Source: Tabrizicola soli (lineage in GTDB: Bacteria > Pseudomonadota > Alphaproteobacteria > Rhodobacterales > Rhodobacteraceae). From it: a stretch of DNA of 64,000 nt. Below the pieces are notes generated by a model. That model had not been told where the DNA came from and did not search any database. It saw nothing but the letters and a program-made list of their open reading frames with translations. The stretch lies in assembly GCF_015999335.1 (NCBI RefSeq), contig NZ_JAEACP010000016.1, positions 1 to 64,000 on the forward strand, read 5' to 3'. Position numbers and translations under genes: made by a program. This document shows positions 59,154 to 64,000 of the stretch, piece by piece (the stretch's first letter is position 1; each line of letters starts with the position of its first letter).

Positions 59154-61072
59154 CCGGTCACCAACTGCCGGTAGATCTGCGGCAGCGCCTGGGTCAGTTT
59201 CTCGGGATGCGGGATCAGGGCGAAGGCCCCCTGCCCGAAGAGACGCGGGAACCACGACTTGCCGTCGCGGTCCACGGTGATCCCGAAGACGGCGTGACCG
59301 GCGCGGCGGGCCTCCTGGACGGCCATGCGGCTGTCCTCGATGCCATGGCGGCCTTCGTAATGGTCAAGGTCGTTGGGCTTGCCGTCGGTGATGACCAGCA
59401 GGAGCCGCCGCTTGCGCGATTCCCTGGTCAGAAGCGCGGAGGTATGCCGGATCGCGGCGCCAAGGCGGGTGTAATGGCCCGGCTTCAGCGCGGCGATGCG
59501 GCTTTCGACCGCCTCGGCCATCGGTTCGGCGAAGCCCTTCACCTCTTGCACGAAGACTCGGTTGCGCTTCAGCGAGGAGAAGGCGTGGATCGCGAAACTG
59601 TCGCCGCAGGCGTGAAGGCCCCAGGACAGGGCGGCCAGCGCCTCGCGCTCGATGTCGATCACGCTGCGCCCGTCGTGACCATGGCCGGGGATCGCACTTT
59701 CGGTCGAGCGCGAGACGTCGAGCAGGATCGAGACCGCGAGGTCGCGGCGTTCGGGGCGGGTCTGGCGCCAGATCCGGTCGGTGCTTTCCCCGGTCGAGAG
59801 CAGGTCGACGCGGGCGCGGACCGCGCGTTCGGTGTCCAGCACATCGCCGTCCGGGTGGCCGGGAGTCGAGACGAGGCTGGGGCGCAGGGCCTCGAACTGG
59901 CGGCGGACGGCGCGGATGCGGGCGGCGGCGCGGGGATCGGCGCGGAAGGCGGGCACCGTCTCGCTGGCCTCGGCGCGGGAATGCAGGACGCAGGCGTGGC
60001 TGGCCAGGTAACCGTTCGTGCGCACGTCCCATTCGGGATAGGTGAAGCGGCCGGAAATCTGTTCGCGGTCCACATCCTCGGGCGCGAGGTCGAGATGGAG
60101 TTTCAGCCGCGTGGCCGGGGCCTTGGAGACCTGGGCGAGGCCGATCTCGTCCTGATCGTCGGCGGCCTTCCGGGCGGTATCCTCGTCGTCATCCTCCACC
60201 CGGCGGTTGAGGTTGAGGAACTCGGTCATCGACAGGATCGCCTCGAACTTGTGCAGGATGAAGCTGTCGTTGCGGTCGGCCTGGTCGGCCTTGCGGCGGC
60301 GGGCCTTGCGGGCGGTCTTTTCCTCGGCCACCTCTTCGGGTGAGCCTTCGGTCTGGCGGTTCTCGACCGCGGTGGCCTCGGAGCGCGACAGGGTGCGCAA
60401 GTCGGGCCAGAGCGTCACCGGGCGGAAGGAGCGATAGCCGCGCGGGGCCTTCGCGGGCAGCGGCAGCAGGTCGATGGTCTCGCCCAGGGCGGCGCGGACC
60501 CGGGCCTCGACCGCGGCCTCGACCGGGGGAAGCGGCGCGGTGCGGCGGAAGAGGAGCGTCGCCGCGCAGAGGTCGGCGTGCAGCCTGGCAAAACCGGGCG
60601 CGAGGCGCAGGGCTTCGGCGGTCATCGCCTTCGCCGTTTCGATCGCGGCGAGGTCGGCCTGCAGCGGGTCGGAGATCGCGGCCGGGGTCTGGTCCTTCAG
60701 CGCCACGGCGGCGGCGGCGAGCCAGAGGTAGAGCGCGGCATTGGCCTCGGGCGCGGGGAAGGCGGCGAGCGATTCGGGCAGGCGCAGGGTGGCGCCGTCG
60801 AAGCTGGCGCGGGGTGCGGTCTCGGCCCAGGTGCCGAGGCGGCGCAGGAAGGAGAGCCGGTGGTGCGAGGTTTCCTCGGCCACCGGCTTGATTTCCACGG
60901 CGGCGTCGCCGCCAAGGCCGTGGAACAGGACTGCCAACCGTCCGCCTACCTGTGAGAGCAGGACACGGGCTCCATCGTGGACGGGATCAGCGTCCAGACG
61001 GCTGGCAAAGGCGTGCCACAGTTTCCCGACGGATTCCTCGGGTTCCCATGGCTCGAAGTCGATCCGTGACAT
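59150..61072 (-). CDS. norD: NorD, VWA-domain NO reductase activation protein
   Basis: A 640-residue cytoplasmic protein. The C-terminal von Willebrand A domain has the MIDAS motif LLDVSRSTES (~443) and later VITDGKPND. The middle contains a charged, disordered stretch (DQADRN; RVEDDDEDTARK). NorD works with the AAA protein NorQ to insert metal or mature NorCB. I chose the ATG at 61072 with GAGG 6 nt upstream; a GTG at 61084 is an alternative. Confidence 0.94.
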   Translation of the reverse strand: MSRIDFEPWEPEESVGKLWHAFASRLDADPVHDGARVLLSQVGGRLAVLFHGLGGDAAVEIKPVAEETSHHRLSFLRRLGTWAETAPRASFDGATLRLPESLAAFPAPEANAALYLWLAAAAVALKDQTPAAISDPLQADLAAIETAKAMTAEALRLAPGFARLHADLCAATLLFRRTAPLPPVEAAVEARVRAALGETIDLLPLPAKAPRGYRSFRPVTLWPDLRTLSRSEATAVENRQTEGSPEEVAEEKTARKARRRKADQADRNDSFILHKFEAILSMTEFLNLNRRVEDDDEDTARKAADDQDEIGLAQVSKAPATRLKLHLDLAPEDVDREQISGRFTYPEWDVRTNGYLASHACVLHSRAEASETVPAFRADPRAAARIRAVRRQFEALRPSLVSTPGHPDGDVLDTERAVRARVDLLSTGESTDRIWRQTRPERRDLAVSILLDVSRSTESAIPGHGHDGRSVIDIEREALAALSWGLHACGDSFAIHAFSSLKRNRVFVQEVKGFAEPMAEAVESRIAALKPGHYTRLGAAIRHTSALLTRESRKRRLLLVITDGKPNDLDHYEGRHGIEDSRMAVQEARRAGHAVFGITVDRDGKSWFPRLFGQGAFALIPHPEKLTQALPQIYRQLVTG

Positions 61073-61080
61073 TGCCGGCC

Positions 61081-61887
61081 TCACCCGAAAACGGCGGTCA
61101 CGAGATCGCGGAGCCCGGCCTTCACATCCGGGTCGTCGGTCAGGGGTTCGATCATCGCGGCGCGGATGGCGCGCTCGATGGGCATGCCCCCGGCGATGAG
61201 CTGGGCGGTATAGACGACGAGGCGGGTGGAGACGCCTTCCTCGAGATCCTGGCCCTTCATCGCGCGCAGCTTGCCCGCAAGGCGCACCAGCGGGGCGACG
61301 CGATCCTCGGCCAGGCCGGATTCGCGGGCGACGACGGGGATTTCGTGTTCCGGCTTGGGGAAGGTGAATTCCAGCGACACGAAGCGCTGCCGGGTGGAGG
61401 GCTTCAGGGTCTTGAGGATGTTCTGGTAGCCGGGGTTGTAGGAGGCGACCAGGAGGAAGTCTGGATGGGCCTCGAGTTCCTCTCCGGTGCGGTCGATCGG
61501 CAGGATGCGGCGGTCGTCGGTGAGGGGGTGCAGGACGACGGTGACGTCCTTGCGGGCCTCGACCACCTCGTCGAGATAGCAGATCGCGCCTTCGCGGACG
61601 GCGCGGGTCAGGGGGCCGTCGGCCCAGGAGGTCTCGCCGCCTTTCAGGAGCCAGCGGCCGATCAGGTCGGCGGCGCTGAGGTCGTCATGGCAGGCGACGG
61701 TATAGAGCGGGCGGCCCAGTTTCGCCGCCATATGGGCGACGAACCGGGTCTTGCCGCAGCCGGTCGGGCCTTTCAGCAGGACCGGCAGCTTGCGCGCGGC
61801 GGCGGCCTGGAAGACTTGGACCTCATCCCCTTGCGGGAGGTAGAAGGGGGCGTTTGCCGCCCCCATCAGGGTTCCGTCCATGGTCAT
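61081..61887 (-). CDS. norQ: NorQ, MoxR-type AAA+ ATPase
   Basis: A 268-residue ATPase with Walker A (LLKGPTGCGKTRF, ~36-48), Walker B (ICYLDEVVEARKD) and the sensor SYNPGYQNI. It activates NO reductase together with NorD. The start overlaps the norB stop by one base (TAATG). Confidence 0.95.
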   Translation of the reverse strand: MTMDGTLMGAANAPFYLPQGDEVQVFQAAAARKLPVLLKGPTGCGKTRFVAHMAAKLGRPLYTVACHDDLSAADLIGRWLLKGGETSWADGPLTRAVREGAICYLDEVVEARKDVTVVLHPLTDDRRILPIDRTGEELEAHPDFLLVASYNPGYQNILKTLKPSTRQRFVSLEFTFPKPEHEIPVVARESGLAEDRVAPLVRLAGKLRAMKGQDLEEGVSTRLVVYTAQLIAGGMPIERAIRAAMIEPLTDDPDVKAGLRDLVTAVFG

Positions 61888-63284
61888 TACTCCGCAGCCA
61901 CATGGTCGGGGTCATGCTCGAGACGACCGCTTTCCAGCGGGCCGGGCGTCACCACCTCGCGCCGCGGGAAGGCGACGGAGTAGATGAACAGCAGCGCGCC
62001 CAGGACCACGGCGACACCCGAGCCGAAGCGCATGGCGTAGAAGATCCAGAGCTGGTCCTGCACGTCCATGAAGTACTCGCCGTTGACGCGCTGGAGGTGC
62101 GTCTGCACCGTGCCGGCGAAGGTCAGCGTGAAGGTCATGAACACCACGCCACCGGACATCAGCCAGAACGAGGCCATGTTCAGCACCTGGTTATAGGGGT
62201 CACGCCCCCGCAGGTGCGGCATCGCATAGGTGATGATCGCAAGGTTGAGGCAGACATAGGCGCCGTAGAAGGCCAGGTGGCCGTGGGCGGCGGTGATCTG
62301 CGTGCCGTGGGTGTAGTAGTTCACCCCGTGCAGCGTGTGCAGGAAGCCCCAGACGCCGGCGCCGAAGAAGGCGAGCGTCGCGCAGCCGAGCGACCACAGC
62401 AGGGCAGCCTTGTTCGGGTGGTCGCGGCGGCCTTTCCAGACCATGACGAAGGCGAAGCTCATCATCGTGAAGAAGGGCACGACCTCGAAGCTGGAGAAGA
62501 TCGAGCCGATCCACTGCCAGTAGCCCGGCGTACCGATCCAGAAGTAGTGGTGCCCCGTCCCCAGGATCCCCGAGAACAGCGCCAGGGCGGCGATGACGTA
62601 GAGCCATTTCTCGACGACCTCGCGGTCGACGCCCGTCAGCTTGAGCATCAGGAAGGCGAGGATCGAGGCCATCACCAGTTCCCAGGTGCCTTCGACCCAG
62701 AGGTGGACGACATACCACCAGTACATCTTGTCGAGCGCCAGGTTGCCGGGGTTGTAGAAGGCGAACAGGAACAGCAGCGCCAGCGCCCAGAGGCCCAGGA
62801 GCAGGATGTTGGTGATCGCGGTCTTCTTCCCGGCCAGCACCGTCATGGTGATGTTGTAAAGGAAGATCAGCGCGGCGACGACGATGCCCACCTTCACCCA
62901 GCGCGGCTGTTCGAGGAACTCGCGCCCCTCGTTGCCCATGAGCCAGCTGCCGTCGAACAGGTTGAAAAGATAGGTCACCACGACCCCGGCGGTGCCGAGG
63001 ACAAAGATCGCCAATTGCAGCCAGGCCAGCGTCGGCGAATGGATCTCGCGCTCCGATTCCTCGGGCACGAGATAGTAGGCCGCCCCGAAGAAGCCGAGCA
63101 GCAGCCAGACCACCAGGCTGTTGGTGTGCAGCATCCGCCCGATGTTGAAGGGCAGGATGTCCGAGAGGAAGTTCGGGCTGACATAGGTCCAGCCCAGGAT
63201 CAGGCCCATGGAGACCTGCACGGCGAAGAGCGCCAGCGCGACAGCGAAGTAGCCGAGCGCGATTTTCTGCGTCTGGTATTTCAT
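61887..63284 (-). CDS. norB: Nitric oxide reductase subunit B
   Basis: The catalytic subunit, 465 residues and twelve helices, which reduces two NO to N2O. Heme ligand His residues are present (GRMLHTNSLVVW; GTGHHYFWIG; GTQITAAHGHLAFYGAY). The acidic residues that replace the oxidase copper ligands are seen (WVEGTWELV). It follows norC by 11 bp. Confidence 0.97.
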   Translation of the reverse strand: MKYQTQKIALGYFAVALALFAVQVSMGLILGWTYVSPNFLSDILPFNIGRMLHTNSLVVWLLLGFFGAAYYLVPEESEREIHSPTLAWLQLAIFVLGTAGVVVTYLFNLFDGSWLMGNEGREFLEQPRWVKVGIVVAALIFLYNITMTVLAGKKTAITNILLLGLWALALLFLFAFYNPGNLALDKMYWWYVVHLWVEGTWELVMASILAFLMLKLTGVDREVVEKWLYVIAALALFSGILGTGHHYFWIGTPGYWQWIGSIFSSFEVVPFFTMMSFAFVMVWKGRRDHPNKAALLWSLGCATLAFFGAGVWGFLHTLHGVNYYTHGTQITAAHGHLAFYGAYVCLNLAIITYAMPHLRGRDPYNQVLNMASFWLMSGGVVFMTFTLTFAGTVQTHLQRVNGEYFMDVQDQLWIFYAMRFGSGVAVVLGALLFIYSVAFPRREVVTPGPLESGRLEHDPDHVAAE

Positions 63285-63295
63285 GATTTCACTCC

Positions 63296-63751
63296 TCAGC
63301 CCGCGTCATTCGGGGGCCAGTCCTGCGCCCGGATCGTGTTGGTCCAGAGCAGGAAGTCGGCGAGGTTCTGGTATTCGGCGTCGGTCAGGCCGAAGTTCGG
63401 CATCTGACGGCGACCCTCGATCCCCGAGGGCATGGCGTCCATCCAGGTCTTCAGCGCCTCGAAGGCGCCCTGGTGGTCGCCGGGCGCGACGCCCCAGCGG
63501 GTCATCACGTTGGCCAGTTCGGGCGCGTAGTAGGCGCCTTCGCCAAGGATCGTGTGGCAGTTCACGCAGGAATGCTTTTCCCACAGGTGTTTGCCGGCCA
63601 CGACACTTTCGGTCAGCGTGGCTTTGTCGGTCGAGGTGGTGGTGATGTAGTAATGTGAATGGACCGTGAGGCCCACGAAGATCAGGATGAAGAACAGGGA
63701 ACCGCCGTAGAAGATGTTGCGGGCCATGCTCTTGGTCATGACTTCGCGCAT
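63296..63751 (-). CDS. norC: Nitric oxide reductase subunit C
   Basis: A 151-residue membrane-anchored cytochrome c with one N-terminal helix (FYGGSLFFILIFVGLTVH) and the heme motif CVNCH (~60). It delivers electrons to NorB. I chose the ATG at 63751, which has GGAAGGA 7-8 nt upstream; a longer frame to 63799 has no such site. First gene of norCBQDEF. Confidence 0.96.
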   Translation of the reverse strand: MREVMTKSMARNIFYGGSLFFILIFVGLTVHSHYYITTTSTDKATLTESVVAGKHLWEKHSCVNCHTILGEGAYYAPELANVMTRWGVAPGDHQGAFEALKTWMDAMPSGIEGRRQMPNFGLTDAEYQNLADFLLWTNTIRAQDWPPNDAG

Positions 63752-63815
63752 GGCGGAATCCTTCCCGAGAAGCTTACAGGTAACGTGTGTGTGAGACATT
63801 GGTTAAGCAGCAGCC

Positions 63816-63829
63816 TTGACCGAAGTCAA
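63816..63829. promoter_or_regulatory. NnrR/FNR-type box of norC
   Basis: TTGACCGAAGTCAA, a perfect palindrome of the FNR/NnrR class, centred about 71 bp upstream of the norC start. That leaves room for a transcription start at the usual -41.5 spacing and a leader of about 30 nt. Confidence 0.8.
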
Positions 63830-63870
63830 CCAGCGGGTGCGACATTCAGGCCGGTGAAGTCTTTGTCGCA

Positions 63871-63902
63871 CCGAGTAAAACCGGCGCACGACGGGCGCCG
63901 GT
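63871..63902 (-). terminator. Rho-independent terminator upstream of norC
   Basis: Read leftward, the stem ACCGGCGC / GCGCCGGT with a 7-base loop is followed by TTTTACTC. It ends the transcript of the gene that stops at 63913 and insulates norC. Confidence 0.65.
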
Positions 63903-63912
63903 CAAAGAGTTG

Positions 63913-64000
63913 TCAGGCCAGCGCCTCAAGCCGTGCGCCGGGGAACCAGCCCAGCGCCGCGACGATCTGCGGGCTGTCCATCAGGCAGAAGGCGGTGGAA
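63913..64000 (-). CDS. C-terminal end of an unidentified protein
   Basis: The minus-strand frame is open from the right edge to a TGA at 63913, encoding about 28 residues ending QIVAALGWFPGARLEALA. A rho-independent terminator follows at once, which supports a real gene end. In related bacteria nor is often next to other nitrogen-oxide genes, but this fragment is too short to name. Confidence 0.5.
   Translation of the reverse strand, partial: STAFCLMDSPQIVAALGWFPGARLEALA

Noticed and set aside
1-64000. tRNA genes, rRNA genes or CRISPR arrays
   Set aside because: I saw no T-loop-type sequences with clover-leaf partners, no rRNA segments and no regularly spaced repeats; the only RNA gene I can support is ffs.

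Overview
The window is GC-rich alphaproteobacterial DNA that looks like a denitrifying member of the Rhodobacterales (Paracoccus/Rhodobacter type). The main clues are a norCBQDEF nitric oxide reductase operon in the Paracoccus order, a membrane-anchored CycM-type cytochrome c552, an MbfA ferritin-like iron exporter behind an Irr-type ICE box, and oxygen-independent ubiquinone genes (ubiTUV) next to ubiD/ubiX. The genus is an inference; no rRNA gene lies in the window.

Layout. 1-2.4 kb: the end of a PP2C-type phosphatase, mbfA, and a TetR regulator preceded by a small secreted protein and three similar palindromes. 2.4-8 kb: leftward housekeeping genes folC-accD and dnaX-GNAT-ybaB-recR. 8-12.6 kb: glutathione S-transferase, DUF302, UspA, a YgiD-type dioxygenase, HdeD and a methyltransferase. 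12.7-15.7 kb: a FecCD-type metallophore ABC importer. 15.9-22.1 kb: an XRE regulator, then a leftward betaine-type ABC importer whose permease is a fused duplicate, ending with an amidase. 22.6-23.3 kb: a Gly/Tyr/Gln/Arg-rich low-complexity protein behind a probable EcfG stress promoter.

24.2-30.6 kb holds a secreted-fibre locus resembling Caulobacter holdfast-anchor genes (hfaA-hfaB-hfaD). It encodes a lipoprotein, an HfaA-like protein, a CsgG/HfaB-like secretion pore with a long Ala/Pro tail, and three tandem paralogous secreted proteins. Strong hairpins flank the paralogue genes, a rho-independent terminator ends the unit, and an orphan NarL-type response regulator lies at each end. A 14-bp near-palindrome is shared by the operon promoter and one regulator promoter.

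32.4-43.5 kb looks like a genomic island. An exact 18-bp direct repeat of the 3' end of the SRP RNA gene (ffs, 43517-43614) recurs at 32384. Between the copies are a 1716-residue exonuclease/RecQ/UvrD fusion, a small catabolic cassette (2-hydroxyacid dehydrogenase, GntR, DapA-family enzyme, FAD oxidoreductase) and broken genes: a frameshifted MarR and pieces resembling DUF3427-type helicase and DUF262 proteins, the latter two suggesting a decayed defence region.

43.7-51 kb: HAD phosphatase, a cyclic-nucleotide phosphodiesterase-like protein, nudC, an SRPBCC protein, pheA, cycM, an SDH assembly factor and rsmB. 51-64 kb is an anaerobic/NO module: ubiTUV diverges from ubiD-ubiX-ric-nnrS around a centrally placed FNR-type box, followed by a Crp/Fnr regulator and the leftward norCBQDEF operon with its own box. 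Together these genes would support quinone synthesis, NO reduction and Fe-S repair without oxygen.
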